Of a stretch of 64,000 bases of DNA, positions 24,321-35,619 are shown in pieces. The notes beneath the pieces are model-generated. The model did not search any database. It saw only the letters and a list, made by a program, of their open reading frames with translations, and had not been told where the DNA came from. The position numbers and the translations under genes were made by a program. Position 1 is the stretch's first letter. Each line of letters opens with the position of its first letter. Origin of the DNA: Heterohyrax brucei (taxonomy: Eukaryota; Chordata; Mammalia; Hyracoidea; Procaviidae); the NCBI GenBank assembly GCA_028571685.1, contig CM053162.1, forward strand, positions 8,684,001 to 8,748,000, read 5' to 3'.

Positions 24321-25782
24321 CTACTCCTTTAAATGGTTAGATATTGATTGTTGTCTTCACACCATCAAGAAGTTGTCGAGTTTCTCTAGTGTTACATCGT
24401 TGGAAGCTGTGGCATAGTTCTAAGAGAGGATACAAGCACTAGTAGATTCGTTCACCAGCAGCCTCTCTGGACTCTAGAGACTGGCCCCAGCTGGGCTCTC
24501 AAGGGTGGCAGGTCTCACCTCCTAGCTGCTAAAGGTGGTAGCTCTCTGTCATTATATAATTCAAGCTTATGGTGTATCTTAGGGAAGGGAGGAGAAAGAT
24601 GACACCACACTCACCTGCCTGGGACTGTTGTGCTCTCTAAATGCATTTAACTTAAAAACTGCTTTTTTGCTGAGAGAAGCACAGTCCAGCAGAAGCCAAG
24701 AGTAGCTAGGTCCTCAGAATTATCAGACCCTGCCTCCTGGCTGGTGAACTGTCAATTGACAGCATGATGTGGCTCGGTGAAGGTAGAAATACCACTAACT
24801 CACTCAGCCACAGTCACTGCTGTGCTCTCCAGCTGGACTTACTTTAAAAGTTGCTTTACTGCTGAGGGAGGCGCTCTATAGCAACCCCCCAACCACAGCC
24901 AGGCCCTCAGGGGTGGCAGGCCTCACCTTCCAACTGACAATGACAGCACCTCACAGACTGTCTCCAGATGCTATGATGTGGTTCAAGGAAGGGAGAGGTT
25001 AGGGCATTGCCACCCTCAGCCACCAGGTCCCACCATGACCCTAGATACGGTCATCTAAAAAAAATGCTATCCTGCTGGATAGCTCCAGACAGGCATTGTT
25101 TCTCATTGTGAGAATTATCCCCAGTTGAGAACTCACACATGGCTGATTCTGCCTCTCATCTGACCAGGATGGCATCCCACCTGAGTCACCTTTCCTGCAG
25201 TATGTAAGCAGAATCTATGGTGCAGGTCAGATGAGAGACGGAGGAAGGGCTCTGGCAACCTCAGTCAGCAGCCTGGCTCTTCAAGATGTGGTTGTCCCAA
25301 GCTCAGTCTCTCTGCTGTGGTATGCGCTGTTCACTTGAGCACTGAAGTTCAGTATATTAGTGTGTGAGGCTCAGAAGCTCACCACCTCCTGGATAACAAA
25401 GAAGGCATCCATACCTGCAGTGCCTTTAAATGATGTATCAGCAGAAGCAGGACTCAGTGTGCCACTGCCTTGGCTCCTACAGACGTAGTTTCCACTTTCC
25501 TGTTGCTCAGTCCAATCTCACAACCCTCTGCCAGATCCTGAGGCTCCTAGAATGTCCACACTGCTGCATTCATTTATAATTCTTGGGCTTAGTTCTCAGA
25601 GTGAATTGAGGAGACATGTGTCTAGTCTGCCACCTTAGTTCACCTCTTGGGAAATTTGTTGATTCTTTCTCATGGGAGATTTGTGGAGCCACAGTGCTCT
25701 CACTTAAATGTTTAGAAATTTACTGTTTTCTCTGAGCCATCAGAAAGCTATTGTGATTCATTTGTTAGTTTATAGCAATGTT

Positions 25783-25812
25783 CGGATTTGACTCGACGGC
25801 ACTGGGCTTGGC
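25783..25812 (+). mobile_element. 30-bp AfroSINE/RTE tail micro-insertion with 11-bp TSD
   Basis: Only the last 30 bp of the SINE/RTE tail is present (tttgactcgacggcactggg in its middle). The flanks are identical 11-bp duplications 'atagcaatgtt' at 25772-25782 and 25813-25823. The preserved CpGs and perfect duplication suggest it is not among the oldest insertions here. Confidence 0.88.
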
Positions 25813-25821
25813 ATAGCAATG

Positions 25822-25825
<4 letters not shown>

Positions 25826-25852
<27 letters not shown>
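25826..25852 (+). repeat. (TG)n microsatellite, about 13 units
   Basis: An uninterrupted TG dinucleotide run directly follows the target duplication of the 30-bp SINE-tail insertion. Confidence 0.95.
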
Positions 25853-25853
<1 letters not shown>

Positions 25854-27021
25854 TTTTAATTTGGTTTTGACTGTCCAAGTAGTCTAGTCACTTGATCTAG
25901 AGTGGGTATGGAGCCTTAATAAATCTGATGCCCTGTCATTCTGTAGTTGGAGTGATGATTGTACTGGGATATGTAGCAGGAATTGCTTGCTCAGGAGAGC
26001 CAGTGGTACTGTGTTTCCCTATCTGAGTCCCAGAGAAATGTTCAGGACACACAAGTAAAATCTCTCATTTCTGCCCAAGTAGTGCACCAGAATTTAACCT
26101 GAGGTAAAAAGCAAGGAAGTTAGGTGGAAAAGGCTGACCACAGGGAAGGAAGTGGGCATGTGGGAGAGGATTCATCCCCAAGGTATCATGAGCACTTGTA
26201 TTGAGACATGTGGAATTTGCCTGAGGCTCTGTAGATGCAGTGATCAGCAGCTCATGGGAGCCAATGGAAATTTTCTTCTACCCTTCCCTTTTTCTCCCTC
26301 TCTGAGTCCCAGAGAAAAGCTCAGGGCACACACAAACAATCCCAGTTCTGGTCCAGGTAGTGCACCAGAATTTAGACTCCAGTGTAGCCCAGAGAAGGGA
26401 GAGGGAAGGGTACTGCTGAATTTGGCTGTCAGCCACTGCTGTGTTCCCTAGATGCGGCTGACCTAAGCACAGCTTCTTGGTTAAGAGAGACAGTCTTCTC
26501 TCAGGTGTCACTGCTTGTCTGGTAGCTGGTCACACCTGGGGTCCCAAGCACAGCAATCCCAGTCCTAGCCCTCAAGCTGACAAAGATGGCATCTGTACTT
26601 GGACAGTCTTTCCACTGTTGTTCCAGCAAAGTGGGAGCCTTTGTGCTGCTATTTTCCTCTGACAATTGTAATTGTTTCCCTTCCTGTTGTCCAGTCTTAT
26701 TTTACAACTTTATGACTGTTCTTGGAGTTTTTAGAATGTCCTTTTTTATTCCATTCAGTTGTTTTTCAAGGCTTTAGTTGTTAGATGGGTCACAGATGTG
26801 TGACTAGTTCGCCATTTTGGTCCCACCCATCTCCTGCTCCGTTTTCGACACTGTTTGCTTGGTATTTATTTTTTCATCCTTTGACTATCAGTGTGTTTGT
26901 GTCTTTAAATCTAAGGTGTGTTTCTTGTAGGTAACAAATGAATCTTTTTTTTTTTTTTAATCCATTCTGCTACTCTTTTTCTTTATTGGTATATTTAATC
27001 CACTTACATTCAGCATAATTA

Positions 27022-27723
27022 CTTTTTTATTGTGACTAAGTGCAAGTACACAGTCCAGATTAATTTTGTATGCCCACCTATCTGCAGCTCCATCTGTTCT
27101 CCCCACCCAGTGACAGCATACTCCTCCGTTTTACTCTACATTTCTAGTATCCTACTAACAAGTACCTGTCCCTTCCTCTCCACCCTTCTCTCTCCCATCC
27201 AGAAAGAAATCGGTAATGTAGCCTCCTATAAATGTATAGAACAATAAAGTACACACACAACATGATCACTCTGTGTCTTCAAGTCTAGTCCATTCTTGTC
27301 TGAAAAATTGACATCAGCACTGGTTTCTGGTCAGGGCCAGCAGCAGGTCTAGGGGTCATGTTCCCAGGGGACCCTCCAGGATGTTGGACCATCAAGTCTG
27401 GTATTTTAGCAGAGTTCTTCAACTGCACACCTCTTTTTCTTATGTTGCCTCAGGGACTCTACATTGTGTCCCCCATAATGGATGCCTTTGATGGTGCCAG
27501 GCACCATCTGGTTCTTCTGTTCTCATGTTGATACAGTCTCCCCTTCATATGGGTCCTTCTGTCTCCTGGGCTTTTTTTTCCTCCTCTATGTTGCTTTTAG
27601 TCATCATCTGTTCCAGATGAGGTGGGACCATTTGGTGTACCTCAGATGACAGCTTGCATCTCACCAATGTGGAATACAGAAGATTCTCTTAGCAAAAGAC
27701 TAGTTATGCCAGTTGGCCTCAAA
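27022..27723 (-). mobile_element. 5'-truncated L1 3' end with TSD, nested, antisense
   Basis: This 702-bp insertion begins with a T-run and the antisense L1 3' terminus. The flanking 17-bp target duplications are tacattcagcataatta (27005-27021) and tacattcaacattatta (27724-27740), matching at 15 of 17 positions. The host ORF2 sequence is continuous when it is removed. Confidence 0.88.
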
Positions 27724-27969
27724 TACATTCAACATTATTATTGATAGATGTGAATTTAGTGCTTTCATTTTGGTGACTTTTTTCTTGTGTTGTTGACACT
27801 CTCTTTACTCCACTTAATTTCCTATGCTGTATCGCTTTTCTTTGTGAATTTTCTTTTCATTTATTTCATTTTTGTTGGTTTTATATTTGCTGAGACTTCT
27901 TGATTTTGTTTCTTATTTTGATGTGTAGGATAATTTATTTCTTTTGTGGTTACCTTAATACTTCCCCTA

Positions 27970-28481
27970 TGTTTTAGTCAGCTAGTGCTGCTCTAACAGA
28001 GATACCAAGAGTGAGTGGCTTTAACAAGGGGAAGTTTATTCTTACATGGTCCAAATTCAGGATGTCTGCTCCAGGGGAAGGCTTTCCTCCTTGTCAACTC
28101 TGGAGGAAAGTCATTGTGTTGCATTGGTCTTTGTCCAGGCAGCATCTTGGAACAGGAAACTCAGGTCTGAAGGATGTGCTCTACTTCCAGTGCTGCTTTC
28201 TTGCTGATATGAGGTTCCCAGTTCTCTGCTTGCTTCTATTTCCTTTTATCTCTTGTAGGATGAAAGAACAACAAGTCATGCAAGCCACACTCCAGGGAAA
28301 CTCCCCTTACAGTGGAGTAGGAAGATGATCCTATGAAGGGATTTACAGGCCAACCCTAATCCTTCAACATACAACATAGGAAAATTACAAAACGGAGGAC
28401 AATCATAAAATATTGGGAGTCAAGGCCCAGCCACATGACTACACATATCTTGGGAGGGGAGGCACAATTCAATCCATGACA
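27970..28481 (-). mobile_element. MaLR-type solo LTR nested in L1
   Basis: The 512-bp LTR runs from tgttttagtcagctagtgct to aatccatgaca. The flanks are cccta (27965-27969) and tccta (28482-28486), a 5-bp duplication with one mismatch. Confidence 0.88.
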
Positions 28482-29745
28482 TCCTATGATTCTAAATTTA
28501 AACCAGTCTTTAATTTCTTTTTACTGCCTTGACTTCCTTTCCATAGGAAAGACCTATGAATGCATTGTTAAGTCCCTCTTTTTGATATAGTGTTGTCATG
28601 TTTTACATAGTGACAAATCTGTTTCCCTATTTTTAGTGGTTTAGCTGAGATTTACTTTTGTGGTTTCTGTATCTGGTATCTGGATGCTCTGTTCTGCAAT
28701 GTAGCCTTAAGTTTTTATCTGATATTACTGATTTTCTAATCAATGAACTTCTTTCAGTATTTCTTGTAATTTCAGTTTGTCTTTCACCAGTTCTCTGAAA
28801 TTCTGCTTATCTGAGAATATTCTGATTTTGCCATCATATTTGAGAAACAATTTTGTAGGTTATGTAATTCGTACCTGGCAGTTTTTTTTCTTTCAAGGCT
28901 TTGTATATGTCATTCCATTGCCTTCTTGCCTGTATGGCTTTTGCGGCACAGTCCCAGCTTAATATTATTGACTTCCTTTTGTAGGCTATTTTTCATTTAA
29001 CTTTAGCTGCCTTTAAAAAGCTCTCCTTTTCTTTAGTTTTGGTAAATTTGATTACAATATGTATTAGTGTCTTTGGGGATTTACCTTGTGTGGAGCTCAA
29101 TAAGCATCTTGGATAGCTATCTTCTCATCTTTCCTGATATCAGGAAAATTTTCTGTCAAAAAGTCTTCAACAGTTCTCTTTATATTTTCTGTTACCCCAC
29201 CCTCCACCCAACCCCACTCATTATGGTACACAAATCTCTCACAAATTGTTCCTCTTGTTAGAGTACCACATTACTCTTGGTGTTTCTTCATTTCTTTTAA
29301 TTCCTTTATCTGTTTTCTTCTCAAACATGTTGGTTTCAGTTGTTTTGTCTTCAGTCTCACTAACTGTGCATTACATTGCCTCAGTTCTGCTCCTTTGATT
29401 TTTCTATTGAATTGTCTAATTCTGCAATATTATTTTTAATCTACTGAATTTCAGATCAGTGTTGCTCAAGTATTGCTTGCAACCTGTTTAATTTTTCATT
29501 GTGCTCTGCTGCACTTTGTCTGATCTCCTTCCTGAACTTTTGAAGAGCTCTTAACAGTAATCTTTTATATTCTGCTTTTGATTATTCCAGGAATTTCTCT
29601 TCATCTGGATTTTTTTTTTTTTTTTTTTTGATTCTTGTTTTAGGAGTTTTGTGATGCCATAATGGTCTGTTTCTTTAAATTTGATATTGACTGTTGTCTC
29701 CAAGCCATTAGAAAGTTGCTATTTATGTTTGCTTACTGTGTTTTA

Positions 29746-29892
29746 GTTTATAAAATAACCATTGGTGTCTTTCTTTTGGGATCTTCTCATCTTTCATGAT
29801 ATAAGGGAAATTTTCTGTTAAAAATCTTTATGATATATATGTATACATTATATGTATATATACATTTAATTTTGTTTTTAAATATCCAAATA
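29746..29892 (-). mobile_element. Short L1 ORF1 piece and (TA)-rich tract
   Basis: 29760-29825 repeats an internal ORF1 block (compare 17170-17260) out of order. It is followed by a TA/TG-rich simple tract at about 29829-29868. The mariner target TA is at 29891-29892. Confidence 0.5.
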
Positions 29893-30450
29893 TGAGGGCT
29901 GACAACTATATTAGTGAACTCATCCTAGAAAAATTGCTTCATACCTCATTGCTGAATATCACTATAGTCACCTTTGAAGTACTCCCCTTGGGAAGCTACG
30001 CACTGATGCCAGTGCCTAGTCTATCCTTTGAAACAATTTTGGAACTGTTTTTCTGGAATGGCCTTCAAAGCTGTAGTCATATTACCCTTGGTGTCCTGAA
30101 TGCACCAAAACATCTTGCAATGTTTCTTTTGTCTTCAGGTAAAGAAAAAAGTCTCTGAGGGCCAAGTCAGGCTGAGTAGGCAGGGTGTGCCAACATAGTT
30201 ATTTGTTTACTGGCTTAAAATTCTGTCACAGAATGCTATACATTTAATTTCACAAATGTGCCATCATGCCACTGTGCACAATGGCCATTCCAGAAAGAGT
30301 TCCAAAATTGCTTTGAAGGGTGGACTAGGTGCTTTCGTCAGTGCAAAGCTTCTGAGGGGGAGTACTTTGGAAGTGATTGTAGTGATATGCAGCAGTGAGG
30401 TATGTACCACTTAGAACAATTAAGTTTGTGCACTTAATTGTCAGATTGTG
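29893..30450 (-). mobile_element. Fold-back mariner derivative (copy 1)
   Basis: This 558-bp element is flanked by TA (29891-29892 and 30451-30452), the target duplication of Tc1/mariner transposons. In its minus-strand orientation it has three parts. First is an arm (30450 to about 30285) that is the inverted 3' end of a mariner. Then comes a spacer. Last is the C-terminal part of a mariner transposase gene plus the 3' end (about 30230 to 29893). The two arms are inverted copies of the same ~150-190-bp segment. Layout and size match the copy at 40070-40623. No N-terminal transposase region is present, so it is non-autonomous. Confidence 0.85.
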
Positions 30451-30452
30451 TA

Positions 30453-31340
30453 AACTGATTGTGTGAGCTAGTTATATTATTGGAACCTTATAAATTCTAA
30501 TGGCCTTTTACCAGGTGGTTCAAGCTGTTACTAGACATGCAGGCCTGGACACGAGTTTAATTTTCTTGTATACATTCAGCCCAAGAACTTGGGTAATCTG
30601 CTACCAAGTGTGTGTTACCTGCTCTTCTCAACAGGTCTAGCTAAGGAACGAAGATTAGTGTGGGCATAGGTTGCCAGTTGTACATACTGAGAAAGGAAGT
30701 GAACTGACAGCCATCTGCACTTAGGCAAATGACTTGTTTCTGCCCTGAGTTCTCAGCTCAGAGAGGCCAGCAGACCTCTGCTACTTCCCTTCTTTGTTAA
30801 ATTTTTCCCTCTCAAAATCTGGGACGATATCTCATGGTGTGCATCATGGGTCCCACTTCTGGTCCAGGTGGAGTAGCAGAGTTTGGCACCTCATGCAGTA
30901 GTGCAGAGAAGGCAGGGGGGAAGCACTGAGGAAAGGGAGAGAGATTTAGCACAAAGGAAGTCTCAGATCTACATGAGTTTGCAAGCCTTTAGCTTATGAT
31001 GCTCAAATGGAAGTCCTCTGTGATTCTGCAGATGCAACCGTCTAAACCTCAGCTTCCTCACTGAGAAAGATGCTGTTTGAATGTCATCACTATCCACTGC
31101 AATGGCAGTGGAGCATCTCCCTGTAGCAAGGCAATTGGCCAATTCTTGCCGACCTGGGTGTTTCTGGACTGACTCTCCCTCCTTGTTATCCCATTCCAAT
31201 CTCTCAGCTTCTCCCCTGATGTTCAGGGCTTCTAGAATGTCCTATATAATCTGCTCAGTCGTTAATCTGATTCTTTGTTTTTAGAAGGATCACAGAATAT
31301 GTATGGCTACTCCATAATATTAGCCCTGCCTCCATCTTTT
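30453..31340 (-). mobile_element. Old L1 5'UTR fragment, antisense
   Basis: Blocks resembling the older 5'UTR at 25860-26832 ('tctagaatgtcctatataat', 'tggtccaggtggagtagcag') and at 3880-4160. There is no coding content. Overlapping short open frames near 30969-31284 are chance. Confidence 0.6.
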
Positions 31341-32060
31341 GCTTTCTTGACTTCCATTGATGTTGATTGTAGATCAAAGTAAAATGAAATTCTTGACAAC
31401 CTCAACCTTTTCTCCATTTGTTAAGACTTTTTGCTTATTGGTCTATTTGTAAAGATTTTTATCTTCTTTATGTTGAGGTGTAATCTATACTGAAGGCTGT
31501 GGTCTCTGATTTTCATAAATAAGAGCTTCAACTCCTCTTCGCTTTAAGCAAGCAATGTCTTGCCATATGCATCATGCAGGTTGCCAGTGTGTCTTCCTCT
31601 ACACCCAAAGTCTTATTGTTTCTCATATAGTCCTGCTTCATGGATTATTTGCTCAGAATTCATACTGAGCAGGTATGGTAAAAGGATACAATCCTGACAC
31701 ACACTGTTCTGACTTGAAACCATACAATATCCCATTGTTCTGTTCCAATGACTCCCTCTGCCTCCATGCACAAATTCCTCATAAGCACTAGTGTTTCAGA
31801 ATTCCCATTCTCCACAATATTATCTATAATTTGTTATGATCCACATAGGCAAATGCCTTTGCATCATCAATGAAACATAGGTAAACATATTTCTGGTATT
31901 CCACAACTCATCTGGCACATAGGCAAATGCCTTTGCATCATCAATGAAACATAGGTAAACATATTTCTGGTATTCCACAATTCATCTGGTCTTCGATCAT
32001 TCATGTTCAATGCATCAAATCTACTATCGGGCTTTAGAGAGATTAATAACTTCTGCTTTT
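31341..32060 (-). mobile_element. RTE LINE fragment, antisense, internally deleted and tandemly duplicated
   Basis: On the minus strand this is RTE reverse-transcriptase region sequence, parallel to 40920-41740. Around 31905-31985 it jumps to a part of the element lying several hundred bases further upstream, so an internal deletion is present. A 74-bp unit spanning that junction is tandemly duplicated (31842-31915 and 31916-31989). Confidence 0.75.
31842..31989. repeat. 74-bp tandem duplication, two copies
   Basis: Two adjacent 74-bp units start 'cacataggcaaatgccttt' and end 'ctcatctgg' or 'ttcatctgg'. I count one mismatch (c/t). The unit includes an RTE deletion junction, so the deletion came first. 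Confidence 0.95.
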
Positions 32061-32809
32061 TTTCTATATTAGTAATATTTCTGCTCTATTAAAACATAGC
32101 CCTGAAGTTGGGATGTGTGCTGATTTTACAGTTCTGTTAGCTTACTTCTATAGTTAGAGATAGGGACTCATCTCAGCCTACTCTTAACAAAGAAGTCATT
32201 TTATCACTTTACAAAGAAAAAAGTTACAGTTTCCAAATTTATTGCTCTCTTAAACTCTATTCAGAAGCTAAACAGCTGAATGCCTTGCATTGTTATGGTT
32301 AGCTCCCAGAGGCCAACATTTTAGTTTGCATAAGGGCTTTTGGAAGACAAATCTCAATTCCTCACTCTTTCATTCTAAACTTTGAATTCATAATTTTATT
32401 GTATTTTTTAAAACGTTGAGGTAGGTTTGTACTCTAAACAACTGACAATGTGTATTAATGAAACTTTTTTGGAGCGAAGATTCTAGAGATAAAAAAGGGG
32501 AAAGTGGTAGAATGCAGACATCATCCCTCCCACTCCTCTCTTCTCCATAGTTTCCTCATGTCTGGGCCCATTTGACCAGAAATTGTACAAGGACCAAACA
32601 GACATCTAGAGAGTCAGATTTTGAAAATTCATGGTGCCACTCCAATCCTCCAATTGTATTTTCCAGCCTTAGCATTTTTTTTTTTTTTTTTTTTTGAAAC
32701 TAAGGGCTGACCAGTGAGATAATAAAACTAACAGAGCAGACTGGACAAGGTTCTGGTGAGTAGAAAATTTTAAGGATTTGCCTTCCTTAAAAAATAAAAC
32801 AAGTCCTCA
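32061..32809. other. Unassigned AT-rich sequence
   Basis: I recognise no element with confidence. A T-run at about 32676-32695 could be the antisense tail of a retroposed fragment, but nothing to its right matches a family I know. Confidence 0.4.
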
Positions 32810-33600
32810 AACAGCTTTTCCTCTACTGAACTGCTCTCCTTCTTGTCACCACCAAATTCTTTGACTAATTGGTCAATATAGCTTGCCTTCACCATTTAGT
32901 CCCCAGTCCCTGCTCTCTGAACCCCTGCAATTGCTCTGTGAAAGGCCATTTATAATTTTCTAGTCATTAAATTCAGGGGATATTTCAATCTTCATCTTCT
33001 TGATGCAGCTGTACAATTGGAGCATGTTGTTTGTCCCCATCCTATCTTTTTCCATTTTGCTATGCTCATCATTCAATCAGTGGCCAAGAATTGTCAAAGT
33101 GTTTCACAAATGTCTCTGCTTTCTTATTCCTATTGGCACTATAAAGAACAATGCATTAGAGTATCTGAGCCAAATTACTGTACCACTCTTTCACTAGTTC
33201 TCCCATTTAGAGTTTTATTCTGTTTAGATTATCTGAGATAACCATACTGGATAAAATCCAACACTGTAATTATGAGAATACCACTGTCCTGCTCTGAAGT
33301 CTTCAATAAATCTCCTTCATCCGTAAAATACAATTAAAACTGCTTAACCTGACACACCAGGTCTTGTATAGTATAAACTTAGTATACATTTCTAGCTATA
33401 TTGCTTCATATATACACATTTCAGTTTAGTCTGTATACTTACAATGTTTTCTATCTTCTTATGCATGCTCCTACTCTTCTTGCCACTATTTCTGCTTTCA
33501 AATTCCAGTAAAACTCAGCATCTTACAGGAAGTCCATCTTGAACTCCTTCAATTAAATACAATTGCATCATTTTTAAAAAAACATAGAAAAAATTTCCTC
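32810..33600 (+). mobile_element. L2-like LINE fragment, sense
   Basis: The block 'tctactgaactgctctcctt' and the later block from about 33290 ('ttcaataaatctccttcatc', 'gcttaacctgacacaccagg', 'cctactcttcttgccac') follow the order of the L2 RT region and 3' end. Similarity is heavily eroded, as expected for this ancient family. 33025-33270 is not clearly matched. Confidence 0.5.
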
Positions 33601-33879
33601 AAAAATACTTATTTTTGATATGTTTACTCCCTCATTGCATAATAATTTTCTTTCTTTAAATGTAAAGCTTAAGTCTCCTTTGGCAAGATCACTCAATTGC
33701 AGGTCTCCTCAGATGCATTTATATATAACATGTGAATGCCGACTTTGCAGGCTTGTGGGAGTTTGTTACATAAATATTGTCATAACATTTGTATCTTTCT
33801 TCCACCTATATTGCAGAAATATTGAAGAAATTGTCTATCTCTACACATGAAATATGCTACATTTGTCAAAATTTGCAGA

Positions 33880-34085
33880 ACTTTACGACACAAAGACTGA
33901 ATCCTAATATAAACTATGGATTTTAGTTAAAATAATGATTTGATATTAGTTCATCAATTGTAACAACAGTACCACATTAATGCAAGATGTTAATAATAGG
34001 AAAAATTGTGTGCAGAATGGAGGGGAAACTACTTTTTGTGTAATTTTTCTGTATATTTAAAACTCTAAAAATAAAATCTACTGCT
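33880..34085 (+). mobile_element. L1M-type 3' end, sense
   Basis: The blocks 'ttcatcaattgtaacaacag', 'aatgcaagatgttaataata' and the terminal 'ctctaaaaataaaatctact' are typical of the 3' end of old mammalian L1 (L1M/L1ME). The end lies near 34085. Confidence 0.7.
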
Positions 34086-34335
34086 TTCTTAAAGCTGCTG
34101 AAAGACATTCATTGTATATCTTGGGACAATTATTATTTCAGGAGCTGAGACCGCCCCTTTGGGACACTGTACATCTCTCCATTAGTCTTCAGGGACTCTT
34201 TCCAGGGAATTTGTCTCAGGTCCTCCAGCTCCTCTTAAGTCTGTTATTTATGTTGCTGGTACCATCCTTGTTTGAAAACCTCATCTGCAAATATTTGGAG
34301 CTCTGGCTTCCCACTTTAATTTACTCCTATCTACA
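34086..34335. other. Unassigned sequence
   Basis: A 91-codon open frame covers part of this stretch, but I recognise no protein or repeat. It is interrupted by the SINE insertion at 34346. Confidence 0.4.
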
Positions 34336-34345
34336 AACTATCTTT

Positions 34346-34516
34346 GAAAATCCTGGTGGCATAGTGGTTAAGTGCTACAGCAGCTAACCAAAAGGTCAGC
34401 AGTTCAAATCCACCAGGTACACCTTGGAAACTCTATGGGGCAGTTCTACTCCATCCTGTAGGATCACTATGAGTCAGAATCACCTTGCCAGCACTGGGTT
34501 TAGTTTTTTTGGAACC
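34346..34516 (+). mobile_element. Full-length AfroSINE with TSD
   Basis: This 171-bp SINE has a tRNA-derived head (A-box-like tggcatagtggttaagtg, B-box-like gttcaaatcc), a body block 'accttggaaactctatgggg' and the RTE-like tail 'gagtcagaatcaccttgcca'. The flanking 10-bp duplications 'aactatcttt' are identical (34336-34345 and 34517-34526). It is not a tRNA gene: no cloverleaf 3' half follows the B box. Confidence 0.93.
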
Positions 34517-34771
34517 AACTATCTTTTAGGAATTCCCAATAATAAATGATAATAAATCATGAGTAATGTTACAAAGAATGAGAAGATTTAATGTTTTAAA
34601 TCTTTTAAGTTTTTTTAATCAAAAAGACAATTTTTTTCTCATGTAAAACTTGTTCATGGGAGAAAAGGTACTTATTCAAACAGAACAAAGGAATACTGTG
34701 TACTTTAAAATTGCAAGAAGTGTGCAGCATGGTTGTATCCTTAATTTTATTTACCTAATTTGTATGTTGAA

Positions 34772-35298
34772 TGTGATGGCTAAGATTGTGCTTCAGCTTG
34801 GCTAGTCAATGATCCTCAGTGTTTTGGTAGTTGTATAATGTGATTATTTCCTTGTTGAGTTTTGATATGTGATCATCCCCATGATAGGGTGTACTCTTAG
34901 TAGCCAGTCAGCTGAAAAGGAGTCTTCTTCAGCATGAAGCCTGGGTCTGAATATAAGTGAATGTTCTAGCTTTTGCCTACTGTGGATCCTGCTTCTGTAT
35001 CCTTTTCATCTGGCCTCTAGTTCTAGGGACTTAAGATAGTAGTTGACCTGTCATCTTGCCTACTGATCTTGGAATTTGTTGACCTTCACGACCTGTGAAT
35101 AAGAGACCTGAGCTCTAACCTGATAGTAGTCTCGGGCTCACCAGCCCCTGCAGTTACATGAATCAACAGAAGAATATATCCTGATCCACAGACTTGGGAT
35201 GTTTCAGCCTCTACAACCCCATGAACCATTTCCTTGATATAAGTCTCTCTATATGCACTTTCCTGGTTTTGCTTCTTTACAGAACCCAGCCTAAAACA
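34772..35298 (+). mobile_element. ERVL (MLT2-like) solo LTR nested in RTE
   Basis: It starts tgtgatggctaagattgtg and ends acccagcctaaaaca. It is the same family as the antisense LTR at 46625-47203: shared 'cagtgttttgg' and 'tcccatgat' blocks, a 'tagccagt' block and the 'agaacccagcct' end. The TG...CA ends and the 'tgtgatgg' start fit ERVL LTRs of the MLT2 kind. I could not confirm a target duplication. Confidence 0.75.
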
Positions 35299-35564
35299 GA
35301 TAACAAATGATCTGAGAAGCTGGACTCTACGAAGAAGAACACAGTATCAATACTAGAAGAAGTTTCATTAACAGGTGTGATATGCAGATGACAGTTTTCC
35401 TTATCATACTAAAGGCAACTGGAAGTACTTACTGATGGTTGTCAAAGCCTATAACCATCAGTGTGGCCTGAATGTGAATAAAATTAAAATTCTCACAGTT
35501 GGACCAATAAAATTATGGAAAGATAAATAGAGAAAAATTTGAAGTTATTAAAGATTTCATTCTT

Positions 35565-35619
35565 TTTTTATTTTATTATTTTTTTATTACAACTGAGTGA
35601 AAATGTACACTCTGGCTGG
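35565..35619 (-). mobile_element. 55-bp L1 3'-end micro-insertion with 13-bp TSD
   Basis: A T-rich run plus about 30 bp of antisense L1 3' terminus (ttattacaactgagtgaaaa, compare 27027 and 15602) is flanked by identical 13-bp duplications 'agatttcattctt' (35552-35564 and 35620-35632). Reverse transcription evidently stopped just past the poly(A) tail. Confidence 0.85.

Larger units (their letters stand above)
17705..25645 (-). mobile_element. Near full-length L1 LINE, antisense (copy B), with nested LTR
   Basis: This is a complete L1 layout in antisense: 3' terminus and 3'UTR (about 17705-18730), ORF2 (about 18730-22960), spacer, ORF1 (about 23420-24320) and 5'UTR (about 24380-25645). Without the nested LTR (21376-21902) it is about 7.4 kb, a normal full length for this L1 type. 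All coding parts are damaged. A 10-bp-arm hairpin lies at 17822-17846 in the 3'UTR. Confidence 0.88.
25646..26832 (-). mobile_element. Older L1 fragment: ORF1 start plus 5'UTR, antisense
   Basis: 25646-25770 matches the ORF1 N-terminal region in antisense (compare 24290-24380). 25860-26832 is an older-type L1 5'UTR ending in 'cgccattttggtcccaccca', the reverse complement of a typical L1 5' terminus. Similar 5'UTR blocks recur at 30640-31340 (the 'tctagaatgtcc' region). A (TG)n run and a 30-bp SINE-tail insertion lie between the two parts. Confidence 0.68.
26833..29745 (-). mobile_element. L1 LINE, antisense: ORF2 start, spacer, ORF1; two nested insertions
   Basis: Antisense endonuclease start of ORF2 lies at 26850-27021 and resumes at 27724-27800. 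The spacer runs to about 28700 and ORF1 from about 28740 to 29745 ('tttgagaaacaattttgtag' region and coiled-coil region to the ORF1 start). It is interrupted by an L1 3' end (27022-27723) and a MaLR LTR (27970-28481). A T-run at 29609-29631 lies in the ORF1 N-terminal part. The copy is more diverged than copies A and B. Confidence 0.75.

Noticed and set aside
31842-31989. CRISPR-like or satellite array
   Set aside because: Only two adjacent units with no spacers. It is a simple tandem duplication inside an RTE.
34350-34430. tRNA gene suggested by A- and B-box-like words
   Set aside because: The words belong to the SINE head. The sequence does not complete a tRNA and carries SINE body, tail and target duplications.
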